Assembly: GCA_946803715.1 (NCBI GenBank)
Contig: CAMPET010000004.1
Coordinates: 842,962 to 860,836, forward strand
Reading direction: 5' to 3'
DNA from: Beroe ovata
Lineage: Eukaryota; Ctenophora; Nuda; Beroida; Beroidae
Length of the DNA: 17,875 bases
Shown: piece after piece, positions 1-8,797 of the stretch
Layout: each line of letters begins with the position of its first letter
Numbering within the stretch: the first letter of the stretch is position 1
Position numbers and translations under genes: made by a program
Notes under the pieces: generated by a model
Databases searched by the model: none
The model's input: the letters and a program-made list of their open reading frames with translations, nothing else
Told to the model about the DNA's origin: nothing

Positions 1-42
<42 letters not shown>

Positions 43-46
43 TGTG
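1..46. repeat. (TG)n microsatellite at window edge
   Basis: Twenty pure TG units, then AGTGTG. It may extend beyond the window. Confidence 0.98.
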
Positions 47-408
47 AAAAGTTAGTTGATCTTGCTAGATGAGAAACTGAATTGAATTCTAAAGAGGGAG
101 TTGCACTTTACATCTCCACCATCTATGACGTCGATGTAATGATGACGTTATTTGGTAAGCATGACAGTCTACCTTAGTTGTACTTATTAAGACGTGTACT
201 AAATAAGAAAATCGTGAAAAAATTTCTTAATTTGTACGTTTCTTAAATTCTACAGGTTTTAATTTATACGTTTCTTAATTTCAACAGACGAAACGTTTTC
301 ATAGTTTTCGTGAATAACTGCCAATCATACGTAATAACCAACCAATAGGGAATGGCATTTCTGGAGGGTCCCAAATTTTCAGACACATTCAACATCGTAT
401 CTCATTGT

Positions 409-615
409 TCATTGAATCAAAGTTTTTGCTGGTTGATCACCATCTGGTGAGTCATGTGAAGAAGATTGGCCATCGAGAATCACGGCAGATCCCTTAGTTT
501 TCCAGGATTCGGTTTTGAGATTTGGGACCCATCCCCATTCCCCAAGAATACCATTCATCATTGTCATCACTTGATAATTATGACACAAAATATGATACCA
601 CTGCACTTGATTAGG
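409..615 (-). CDS. Candidate terminal exon of an unidentified gene
   Basis: On the minus strand, after an acceptor-like AACAG at 616-620 (a second, TGTTATAG, lies about 15 bases earlier), a 68-codon frame runs to a TGA at 409-411. It encodes PNQVQWYHILCHNYQ, NGILGEWGWVPNLKT and DGQSSSHDSPDGDQPA before the stop. Composition (Trp, Gly, Asp, Pro) is unlike translated intron. I do not recognise a family. It would lie inside the long intron after alpha-actinin exon 3, on the same strand, so it would be a nested gene, an alternative end or a chance frame. Confidence 0.25.
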   Translation of the reverse strand, partial: PNQVQWYHILCHNYQVMTMMNGILGEWGWVPNLKTESWKTKGSAVILDGQSSSHDSPDGDQPAKTLIQ

Positions 616-1274
616 CTGTTACTCATCCCTATAACAGAATAAGAATGCTTGTCCTCTCTGTATGATGTGCTTAGAAGAATTATGGCATTGATTCGAAAAT
701 GATAGCTATAATAAACCTATTTGCTCAAGCGAATCATCGACAAGGATAAAATGTTTCGGATTCCTCGGCTAAATTCCCCTTTTTGACTCGATTTAAAAAT
801 TTTCTTAAATAGTACAGGTCTTAAATTGTACACGTCTTATTGGTACAGATCTTAATAAGTACAACTAAGGTATATCTCGCACTTGACAATAGAGACATAT
901 ATGTTCATCATAGTCCCAACACATTAAGTGTCACACACGGTCACAAACACAAACAGTACACACCAAACACATACAGACACACAGACACGCGCACAGTCGA
1001 ACACATACACAGACATAGACAAACAAATAAACGCATACAGAAATAAATTGCGCGCGCACAAGTTTAATTGCTTATTGACCAACATGTGTGCCCTGTAGAG
1101 ACACTGAATTGGCATGTAATCAATACTTCAAACTACAGTATTCGTACATGTTATGATGAATATTTCAAATTCATGAGACAATAAACATCGAATGCGTTGA
1201 GGTTGAGATCGAGATTGGAACGGGAAATTTCATCGCGTCAACTTTACTTATCGCAGACCCATCATTTACGTGAC

Positions 1275-1338
1275 GCATCACCATTCTATTCATCAATCAT
1301 CACTCATAACCATTCTATTCATCACTCATAACCATTCA
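1275..1338. repeat. Short tandem repeat, unit about 23 bp
   Basis: About 2.5 imperfect copies built on ATCACTCATAACCATTCTAT. Confidence 0.7.
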
Positions 1339-1378
1339 ACATGTCGTGAATGGCTGTGAACTTGAATGGCACATACAT

Positions 1379-1393
1379 CTCTCTCTCTCTCTC
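1379..1393. repeat. (CT)n microsatellite
   Basis: Seven to eight CT units. Confidence 0.9.
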
Positions 1394-1760
1394 GATGTGA
1401 ATAGATATTGTGTTTCCATACATTCTCATGTTCTTACACAAACAACCAGATAACACACGCAGAGATGTAAAAATTTCTCTACATTGTATACTAGGTATAG
1501 AATGATGTTGACCAATTGTACGCTACAGTAATAAAACATATCTCCAAATATATATCGAGTTACAGAACCCCCAAAAATTTAATTCCAAAGAACGATATAC
1601 TTTTCAATTGGACATTTTGTTATTCGTATTTCGTGTACTCACTACTCAAGTACAGAATAGCAGCTAACAAAGAGCAGCTATTATCAGGACTATGGCATCT
1701 GGAACCATGACATATCTCAGAGAATTGTCAAATATCAACAAAAAAGGTACAAACGAACTA

Positions 1761-1813
1761 CAGACAGACAGACAGAGTACACACACACACATACACACAC
1801 ACACACACACACA
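1761..1813. repeat. (CAGA)n and (CA)n compound microsatellite
   Basis: About four CAGA units followed by a CA tract with one AT interruption. Confidence 0.95.
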
Positions 1814-2789
1814 TAGAGGGTGCAATAAAGCTGCTTGCGATGGTAGTTAACTCTATAACAAGTTACCCCCACCCCCCTTGAAACTGATGTGTAATTATGT
1901 AGCTGTACCCAAAAGGCAAGGGGAGGATGCTTTGGGATCGACGCAATACAATACAGTAACATGTCCATTCCTCACAATGGGTCAATATGCATAGGGTAGA
2001 TTGGGTGCTTTATCATGAACAAAGATGCGAATTCTGATAGCACGATGTGAAGCACGAATCATAGCGTTATCTTATCACACAAATCTCACGACTTGTCATG
2101 TTCCTTTGATCGTGAATTACTCGTTAGAAATTAGGGAAAGAGGTTTTGGTTGGGAACTGACGCTGCTTCAAGTTGAGTCATACCACTTCAAATTGTCCTG
2201 CTAGGCTGTCATGAAAATGATGTAGGTATGCAGGATGAAAGCAAGTGTGCTGTGAAATGGATAAAGTCAAGGAGATGAAACCACATTATTCCTCTTATGG
2301 GATAATTTGGATTAAACACACACACCAATATACTGGCTGTGTGTACAATGTACCTACACAATACACCACATACTAATACAATGTATAATTGAAGTGGTGG
2401 CTTGTATTTGTGTTATAGTCTACCATGAACAAATGTACAAATTTACACTTATTTTGTTACTGATTGCATTTACTACTTAGGTCTTGGGACTTGGACAAAA
2501 AACACATCGAGCTATGATTTGGAGATCAAAATGCTGACACTTTTCACATTCACCAATCATAACACACTATCATAGCATCATTTGTATCTCTCTTCCTTGC
2601 ATTGTGTCCGGAATTAAATCAAGAGTGAATTTTCGTGATAACAAGATATTGAGAGAGCTAGTATTCCCGAATGGAGTGAGTTGGGGACGGAATAATATGC
2701 GTCATAATATAACCGACTACGGAATTCGCTGATGTTATTAATCAGAGCAGCAATTCGGGGTTTATAATACAGTCTGGTGTTATTATGTT

Positions 2790-2890
2790 CACACTATCAC
2801 ACACACACACACAATCACACACACACGATCACACACACACACTCACACACACACACACACAAACACACACATACATAGACACACACACAA
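2790..2890. repeat. Imperfect (CA)n microsatellite
   Basis: About 100 bases of CA units broken by ATC, CTC and ATACATAG interruptions. Confidence 0.95.
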
Positions 2891-3045
2891 CCGTTTTCTC
2901 ACGAAATCAGATTTCCCGTTATCAGTGATTAATAACTAGTAACCNATGATGATTTCATCTCTGATGAGATGTGGGAATTTAGAGTACAGTTCATTAAACT
3001 TACACGTAACTGCGCATCACTCCTTTCCACTCATCGGGGCTCACT

Positions 3046-3120
3046 TTTCACATCACTGCACCACTTTTCACATCACCGCTCACGTCACTGCATCACTTCT
3101 CGCATCACTGCATCACGTCT
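3046..3120. repeat. Degenerate tandem repeat rich in CATCACTGCA
   Basis: Repeated CATCACTGCACCACTTTTCA-like words, with TTTTCA changed to CTCGCA or ACGTC in later copies. It lies next to the 34-bp minisatellite. Confidence 0.7.
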
Positions 3121-3129
3121 TATATTCCA

Positions 3130-3253
3130 CACTTGACTCATAACTTGACACATGGTCATTCATCACTTGACTCATAACTTGACATATGATCATTCATCAC
3201 TTGACTCATAACTTGACACATGATCATTCATCACTTGACTCATAACTTGACAC
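3130..3253. repeat. 34-bp minisatellite abutting the alpha-actinin exon 3 donor
   Basis: Copies start at 3130, 3164, 3198 and 3232 and open CACTTGACTCATAACTTGAC, followed by ACATGRTCATTCAT. About 3.6 copies are nearly identical. The last one ends two bases before the complement of the exon 3 splice donor (GTAAGT read on the minus strand). Confidence 0.95.
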
Positions 3254-3257
3254 TTAC

Positions 3258-3387
3258 CCTCTGCTCCAATGCCAATGAGGTTAACTCCCTTGCTGGCGAC
3301 AAAGTCCAGGGCTTTTTTCACGTTGTTCACTTTGTGTATTCTCATTTTACCTGTCTCTAGGCGGGCAATTTCACCCCCTGATATCAC
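3258..3387 (-). CDS. Actn: Alpha-actinin exon 3 (middle of CH1 domain)
   Basis: The exon is 130 nt, from acceptor CCCCAACTTCTCAG|GTG to donor GAGG|GTAAGT, entering in phase 0 and leaving in phase 1. It encodes [20 protein letters not shown] and then [20 protein letters not shown] plus GAE. Known alpha-actinins have [48 protein letters not shown], so similarity runs through the whole exon. The leftover G at the end fits a Glu codon beginning the expected EIVDGN segment. That segment and everything after it (second CH domain, spectrin repeats, EF-hands) are not found in 1-3257 on this strand, so the gene continues past the left edge through an intron of more than 3.2 kb. A 34-bp minisatellite begins just inside the donor. 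Confidence 0.93.
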
Positions 3388-4234
3388 CTGAGAAGTTGGG
3401 GTTTTACAGTTAATTACGGATGTTGGAGTTAATGAGTGATAACTGGTGTCAGAATGGTAGGAATGGGAGTGTTAGGACTTAGTGCTAGAAGTGGGTGAGT
3501 GGTAACAGAATTAGGATTGGGAACTGGGTTGTCCAATGCTCGGCTGAATTGTTGTGGCAGATTGTAGGAAGCCCTACCGTAAGCCTATATATGCGTTAGT
3601 GTGAATTTGAACACCTAGTTCCTATGTGATATTTCATCTTCATCTGATACTTGTTACCACGTCATGTGCTGATACGTGATCACACAGTAGCAGATGTTGC
3701 AACACTTGTTACGGTAGTATATCCAAACACTGATGTGCATATTATGCTGTGCACTTGATGCACGGTTCAGTGCCCTCAAGTGATGAGTCGCCAGGCACCT
3801 GGTGACCAGCAATGGGCGAGAGAGAATCAGACAGAGAATCAATCACTGAGAATAACAGTGAGAATTATGCAAAGACAGAGGGCGAGTATAATCCTGTTCC
3901 AGGATAGTACAATGAATTCTCTACCATCTGGATACAAAACTGGCATGTTTTGGTGCTGGCTGCTACCATTTTGGTTACGAACATCTGTACCAATTATACT
4001 GAATACTTATCACTCATCAGTTAGTACTGCTATAGGATGCTATGTGAGAGTGAGTGAGTGGAGGTCCTTAGTCAACATCTGCCAGCTGCCTGATTTACGA
4101 ATACTCACAACCAATACCAATACTGGTGATACTGGTATACCAATAACCCCCAAAGTACACATCCAATTTGTCACTAAAGTGACAGGAAGTGTGTAAAATA
4201 CACCCCATATTGAACCTAACATGAGGATGACCGG

Positions 4235-4308
4235 TGAGTCATTATCCAATCAGCACGCAGCGATTACCCAATCACCAAGCAGCTTATACACGCGGTTACC
4301 ACGGCAAC
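4235..4308. promoter_or_regulatory. Cluster of AP-1-, CCAAT- and RFX-like sites in alpha-actinin intron 2
   Basis: TGAGTCA (4235-4241) is a perfect AP-1 core. CCAATCAG starts at 4246 and CCAATCAC at 4268, two CCAAT boxes 22 bp apart within a 22-bp imperfect duplication. GTTACCACGGCAAC (4295-4308) matches the palindromic RFX X-box GTTGCCATGGCAAC at 12 of 14 positions. On the minus strand the X-box is followed after about 19-20 bases by GTGATTGG, the order and rough spacing of X and Y boxes in RFX/NF-Y composite elements. A function as internal promoter or enhancer is inferred. Confidence 0.35.
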
Positions 4309-4352
4309 AATACAGTGTGAGAAATGAATTGGAAGTACACGTGTAATTGCAC

Positions 4353-4512
4353 ATGTGTGTGTGTGTGTACTGTGTGTGTCTGTGTCTGTGTACTTTGTGT
4401 GTCTGTGTGCGTGTGTCTGTGAGTGTGTGTACTTTGTGTGTGTACTGTGTGTGTGTTTGTGTCTGTGTCTGTGTGTATGTGTGACGTGTGTGTATGTGTC
4501 TGTGTGTGTGCA
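4353..4512. repeat. Imperfect (TG)n microsatellite
   Basis: About 160 bases of TG units with regularly spaced TC, TAC and TTTG interruptions. It opens spurious long frames on both strands. Confidence 0.97.
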
Positions 4513-4751
4513 CCTCCAGTACTCTGAGCTGCAGGCAGTGACTTGCTCTGCCCTGGGATTTGTGCAAAATGCAGCATCTCTATGATAATGGACGACACCA
4601 TTTGTACGACACATTCATTTAATGTAACACTGTTTGTCAGGGAATATGTCTGAAATACCAATAAGTCTGACTCATAATCTAGTACAGTAATAATCTGTAT
4701 AAATTATGATAGTGGTAATCTATAATTCGCCGATATTTAACATAATGATAT

Positions 4752-4786
4752 GAGTGTGAGTGTGTGTGTGTGTGTTTGTGTGTGTG
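4752..4786. repeat. (TG)n microsatellite
   Basis: GAGTGTGAG, then TG units with one TTTG interruption. Confidence 0.93.
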
Positions 4787-5127
4787 CTAGATCAAAGACA
4801 GCCTACCCCTCCTACTATAACGTATATATTCAATAATCTAGGTCTCATAAAGGGCGTGTATTGCAGCTATAAGAACCGAATATAGCCGGGCAAAAGAAGG
4901 CGTGGAACACGGTTTTTAAAAACACGGGCAGTTAATGTTATTAACAGAGCTGCCAGTCACCGAACAATTGAAGATTATGTGTGATGTCCGAACTGATGAT
5001 TTACTACGAAACAATAACAGGGCATAAGTCCGTTTGCTAGGAAAATTTCAGTTTTTTTCTCGCGGTGCACGAATGAAACATCTTACAGGGTGCACAAGAT
5101 CTGGACAATAACAATCGTACTATCATC

Positions 5128-5183
5128 CTTGATTTTACCCACTTATACTTGATTATACCCACTTATACTTGATTATACCCACT
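5128..5183. repeat. 20-bp tandem repeat
   Basis: Two full copies and one partial copy of CTTGATTATACCCACTTATA, with one mismatch in the first copy. Confidence 0.93.
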
Positions 5184-5239
5184 GTTCCCACGCATCACAC
5201 ATACTCAAACCAACTTCCCCAGCCCGTTGAGGAACAAAC

Positions 5240-5344
5240 CTCGAGAAGCTTGATGAGGTTGACCCCGGTTCTGAAGTCCTGGGCCACAGACTCGATGTAG
5301 ATGCCCAATTTCCTCAAGTGGGAGTTGCACCATGCTGTAAACGT
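5240..5344 (-). CDS. Actn: Alpha-actinin exon 2 (start of CH1 actin-binding domain)
   Basis: The exon is 105 nt, 35 codons, phase 0 at both ends. The acceptor is a pyrimidine-rich CTTTCTTCTCCCCCAG and the donor is GAG|GTTTGT. It encodes [18 protein letters not shown] and then [17 protein letters not shown]. This is the opening of the CH1 domain: the [12 protein letters not shown] helix is almost invariant among alpha-actinins and separates them from beta-spectrins, which have TFTKWVNSHL. The [13 protein letters not shown] segment corresponds to the family's DFRNGLKLMLLLEVISG. CH1 carries much of the F-actin contact. The next exon starts with the expected VISGG, so the junction is well supported. 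Confidence 0.93.
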
Positions 5345-5960
5345 CTGGGGGAGAAGAAAGAGGGGTGGGTTAGAAAACACAGAGTGAATTTGGGGACTGA
5401 CAAATATACAGGGGGGTTACAATGTGAGAAATATATGAGTGAGGGTGTCCGCGTCACAGGCAGATAGACTTGAAACAGATTTCGAAGATGGATGAACTTT
5501 CAAGGAGGAATCGAACCGTAGGTACCGTGAAGTCTAGACTCTGGAGTCTAGAGTCATGAAAAGAATTGACTGGATTATCGCTTGGTGACATATGAATCGA
5601 TATACGACTTATTGGCGCCGGGCGTATTATGTCTGCATTGTATGAGTAGTGTCAGTATCAGTATGAAGCACCCTGATCTCGGGTTTCTCATCGAATGGAA
5701 GTTGTCTGAATCATGACAAGTCGCAAGAGTGCATGGCATATTGTGAAATATGTAAACTATCTCTCAAGGGATTTGCATACCTTTCATCACATTCCATTTC
5801 GATTGTGAGTCAAGTGTGAATGTTTGTGTCTATTGTATGAGGCGGGGTGGGACTAGAGAGATTATTGCAAGGGGTGAGAGCAATGACAACATGATGTTAC
5901 AAAGTGGGTCACCCACTGTGGGTGTTATATTATCAACTCCCTCAACTACACCATGTTACA

Positions 5961-5962
<2 letters not shown>

Positions 5963-5993
<31 letters not shown>

Positions 5994-5994
5994 N
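5963..5994. repeat. (TG)n microsatellite ending in N
   Basis: About 15-16 pure TG units, then an ambiguous base at 5994, suggesting length polymorphism or an assembly uncertainty. Confidence 0.97.
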
Positions 5995-6025
5995 GATTAG
6001 CTCATTAGTTAGATCCATTTACAAC

Positions 6026-6044
6026 CTGTGTGTGTGTGTGTGTG
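6026..6044. repeat. Short (TG)n microsatellite
   Basis: About nine TG units. Confidence 0.9.
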
Positions 6045-6427
6045 TTGTTACACCGATTACAATGTGTTACATCTTGTAACAGGTTACACATAATCTGGTA
6101 AGAAAGCATAGCGTAACGGGGGTGTAATTGTGTTTCCCAGTTAGCAGTGGCGTCAAAGATCGTGGCTCTCTAAGCATACTTATCCCCCTACGCAAGCAAT
6201 TTAGCTACTTATCACAATACCGACAGTTTCATTTGACTTGTAAGAAACTATTTAGTATTCAGTATTCACATATCCCGTAGGTATATTATTGAATATCCCA
6301 AATGTTTCATGTACCAGCGAATGATAGCATTTCAGCGGCAAACTGGAGTCCTTTCTGTTTGCTTCCCAAAAAAGAATCGCAATCCAAGCAACCCTCAAAT
6401 ATCTCGGCTTTACGATTTCAGCTTCAC

Positions 6428-6487
6428 CAGCTGCCCTATTTCAAGCTCGACTATTCCCAGCTTGACTATTCCCAGCTGCACTGCTCC
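6428..6487. repeat. 15-bp tandem repeat containing CAGCTG/AAGCT words
   Basis: Four 15-bp copies in register: CAGCTGCCCTATTTC, AAGCTCGACTATTCC, CAGCTTGACTATTCC, CAGCTGCACTGCTCC. In one plus-strand frame these would encode five-residue units (QLPYF, KLDYS, QLDYS, QLHCS), but no gene is supported here. Confidence 0.88.
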
Positions 6488-7088
6488 AGCTGCACTAATC
6501 CGCTGTTGGTTCAGCGTGGATTTCCCACCTTGACCTCCATCCTCTCCCATTTGCTGTCCAGATGTCCTTGCGGAGTGTACTGACCTCGCAACATGTCCGT
6601 TGCCGTGGATAGGGACATTACAGTCATGCTAATCACTGTCTCTGTGAGGTGAGAAGTAACCTCATGATGGGCGGTGGGGATTCCGTTATTTCCCGAGCGA
6701 CGAGCATTGGTAAAGAGGACGCGGAGTAATACAAAATCGGCAACGATAATGACTTAGAGCGTGGAATGGCGATTGCCGTGAAAAATTATCAGTTATAAAA
6801 GAAACGAAAGTGCGAAGAAAGTATTGTGGTCATTGAGAGAAATTAAAACTTACAGGAGTGATCGTATTCGAAACGACGGGGATGATTTCAATAACACTCA
6901 TTCACCATGCCACACAAACACCTGACTGAACTTCTCTCAAACACACGGGAGAGATTCAACTGACCCTAGCCCTCACCCCTCACACCTATACAGGCTATCA
7001 CCTACTCTACAATGTAGTCTACATTCAGGAGTATTTCAGGAGACGTGTACACACACACAATGCTAATCACGGGGAATTATCTACTCAC

Positions 7089-7148
7089 GTAAAGCTGCTG
7101 CTTGTCCCATTGTAGATCCAGGTACCCAGTATTATACACGGAGGGCAT
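7089..7148 (-). CDS. Actn: Alpha-actinin, alternative first coding exon B (short N-terminal tail)
   Basis: The exon encodes 20 residues from an ATG at 7148. They start MPSVYNTGYLDL and end QWDKQQLY. The end parallels the LDLAWERQQAK end of exon A and the WEKQQRK of known alpha-actinins. It finishes TAC|GTGAGT, a strong donor in phase 0, so it is interchangeable with exon A for splicing to exon 2. I see no acceptor close upstream of the ATG, so this is best read as a true first exon with its own promoter between about 7150 and 7320, inside the intron that follows exon A. The resulting protein would have a much shorter, uncharged tail. A skipped or decayed duplicate of exon A is the alternative, but the intact ATG, frame and donor argue against decay. 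Confidence 0.75.
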
Positions 7149-8692
7149 GGCAGTACACAAGGATACACGAACACACAAATGGCCGGCGCAGAGGGAAAGA
7201 GTTCATTATCTAATAGAGCAGCGGCATCATCTCACTACACAGTGGCTGCTCAGCCAATGGGAAACACACGCTCAGTTACTGTAGACTCGAGCGCTTAATT
7301 AGCTCTTATTGTTGGCAGATAAAACTGTGCCAAGAAAGTGGGGAACACACGCAGGAGGGGTCCGGTGGGGCTATTACTGAGCATAATTCGGTCTTAATTG
7401 GGCGCGCGCGCACTTCGTCTGCAATCTGGCTAAGGATTGGACCTGCATTGACCTACACATTCTATGCAGTGTTCAAATACTAAAACAGAAAATTTTGATG
7501 GTCATTAATCTTCTAATAGTACGGATTACGAAGCACTGATGTCAGCACTTTATTTTGAGTGTGGTTACCATGGAATTGAATATCATGGTGTCTAGATAGA
7601 ATAGTCTCCACTTCGCAGACTAAGTACTGTCTCTATGGTAACATGTTGACTGTTGTCTTGGTAACATAATGTCTCTGCAGCATGGCAAGCTACTATTGCG
7701 TTTGAGTAACTACTGAAGGTTCTCGGATAACTCTCCCGAAGATAATATTACAACAATTACAATATCTTTGATTTGGTTTCGTAGTATTTGTGCAGGGTTT
7801 CCGGCTTGAGTAGATAATGATAGCTCAACTGACTCCTTCTGGACCACACCCGAAGTTTATAATCGTTCAGTGAGGGGCAGGGGGAATTGCCTAATGATTG
7901 TTAGAGCAGCCCACAAAAATATAAACTGTAAATAACGACACAGCATCCGAATTCGGTGTTATTCCCTGTGTCATTGAAAGAAACAAATCAGAATGCAGTT
8001 TGAGAATGATTCTACAAGCTTGATAGCGAAAAATTCTCATACATGGTAATGTACATTGTACACTGTACACATAAAATATCGTATACTGATCACCACAGCA
8101 GCAAATACAAGCCCCCCGTGAATTAACTAACTAAGACGTGGTTCTATAGAGAAGCTACAAAAGGAGGTATAGGGATATTGAAATGGAGAGGGAGAGGTGA
8201 GCGCTCACACCATAACACAATAGTGAAGAGAGAGAGCATTTAAAATCAGTGTGAGAGAGCTAGCACCTTGGAGTCAGAATTAGCATAACTTGGGCCAGCT
8301 CATTGGGATTACTGCACATTCTGCTGGGGAGAGGGAGAGAAGGTGAGAAAAGGGGAGAAGAGGAGGATAATCACTGGATCGTCTCCCTTGAGGGCATGGA
8401 CAAAGTTGCAACTTTTAAACAGAAGAGAGCAACAACTTAACATAAAAACCATTAGTCAAGCACAAGAGGGACAATAGCAGAGTTCTCAGTTTTTCTTTCA
8501 GCATTATATGAGGAACCAATTGGAACTGCTATTTGTGTAGGTTGACAAGAGCAATGTCAGTATCTAACCTAATATTCATCGAAATCATGACTTAACGAAG
8601 GTTTTTTATTTGTTAAATCCCTAAATGAACAATTTTTCCAAGATTAATATGATCAATATCAAAAGAAACTGGTAAGGTTAAATTCCAAAAAC
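7149..8692 (-). other. Actn: Region between alpha-actinin exons A and B; likely promoter of exon B
   Basis: No exon recognised. A CCAAT box sits at about 7253-7257 (plus strand), roughly 105 bases upstream of the exon B ATG, in a fairly GC-rich 7150-7330 stretch that could be a promoter. Two GGTAACAT repeats occur near 7635 and 7660. From about 8175 to 8375 the plus strand is strongly GA-rich, so the minus-strand transcript would be CT-rich there. Confidence 0.4.
8176..8375. repeat. GA-rich low-complexity tract
   Basis: Clusters of GAGAGG, GAGAGA and GGGGAGAAGAGGAGG over about 200 bases on the plus strand. It lies between the two alpha-actinin first exons. Confidence 0.65.
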
Positions 8693-8797
8693 CTTAGCTT
8701 GTTGTCTTTCCCAAGCAAGATCCAACAGTCCTTCCTTCTCAGTAAGCTCCAACTCCTCTCCTTCAGACTCTTCATTGCTACTATGCTTTTCACTCAT
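8693..8797 (-). CDS. Actn: Alpha-actinin, alternative first coding exon A (acidic N-terminal tail)
   Basis: The exon encodes 35 residues from an ATG at 8797 with a good context (A at -3). The tail begins MSEKHSSNEESEGEELELTE and ends LLDLAWERQQAK. The last dozen residues match the segment just before the first calponin-homology domain of animal alpha-actinins, where the usual form is LLLDPAWEKQQRK followed by [12 protein letters not shown]. The exon ends AAG|GTTTTT in phase 0, so it joins directly to exon 2, which starts ACG TTT ACA. A splice acceptor-like TTTTTTGTAG lies about 8 bases before the ATG, suggesting a further upstream 5' UTR exon. Alpha-actinin is an antiparallel rod dimer that crosslinks F-actin; the N-terminal tail precedes the actin-binding domain. 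The tail is strongly acidic and serine-rich, unlike exon B. The family call is secure. Whether exons A and B are both used is inferred. Confidence 0.8.

Larger units (their letters stand above)
616..3129 (-). other. Alpha-actinin intron 3 (part) or intergenic sequence
   Basis: No exon recognised on either strand. The expected next alpha-actinin exon (EIVDGN...MTLGMIWTIILRF) is absent. Contents are simple and tandem repeats, listed separately, and a single N at 2945. Confidence 0.6.
3388..5239 (-). other. Actn: Alpha-actinin intron 2
   Basis: Non-coding stretch between exons 2 and 3, bounded by GTTTGT and TTCTCAG on the minus strand. It holds a TG-rich imperfect microsatellite (4353-4512), a shorter TG tract (4752-4786), a 20-bp tandem repeat (5128-5183) and a compact group of transcription-factor-like motifs (4235-4308). 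A plus-strand open frame from 3783 to 4196 shows no recognisable domain and is not called. Confidence 0.8.
5345..7088 (-). other. Actn: Alpha-actinin intron downstream of first exon B
   Basis: Intron from GTGAGT at 7088 to CCCCCAG at 5345 on the minus strand. It contains a pure (TG)n tract ending in an N (5963-5994), a short TG tract (6026-6044), a 15-bp tandem repeat (6428-6487) and a 9-bp-arm palindrome near 5534. I see no further exon. Exon A transcripts would splice out 5345-8692 as one intron. Confidence 0.75.

Noticed and set aside
3130-3253. CRISPR-like array
   Set aside because: The 34-bp units are directly adjacent with no unique spacers, in a eukaryotic intron; it is an ordinary minisatellite.
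3783-4196. Plus-strand open frame of 138 codons in alpha-actinin intron 2
   Set aside because: Longest frame outside the real genes, but no domain, signal or splice context is recognisable. Composition is unremarkable, and it overlaps a region of short inverted words (CCAATACTGG). Most likely chance.
4250-4661. Overlapping open frames on both strands across the TG/CA tract (Thr-His or Cys-Val repeat peptides)
   Set aside because: Dinucleotide repeats lack stop codons in all frames; these are translation artefacts of the microsatellite.
3258-5344. Beta-spectrin or another CH-domain protein instead of alpha-actinin
   Set aside because: [26 protein letters not shown] and the WERQQ/WDKQQ lead are alpha-actinin forms; beta-spectrin has TFTKWVNSHL and LQFLKEQ at these positions.
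5816-6079. Plus-strand 87-codon frame across the TG tract at 5963
   Set aside because: Its length depends on the microsatellite (Cys-Val repeat) and it contains an ambiguous codon at the N.
7102-7284. Plus-strand 60-codon frame over alpha-actinin exon B
   Set aside because: Antisense shadow of the exon plus upstream sequence; no independent support.
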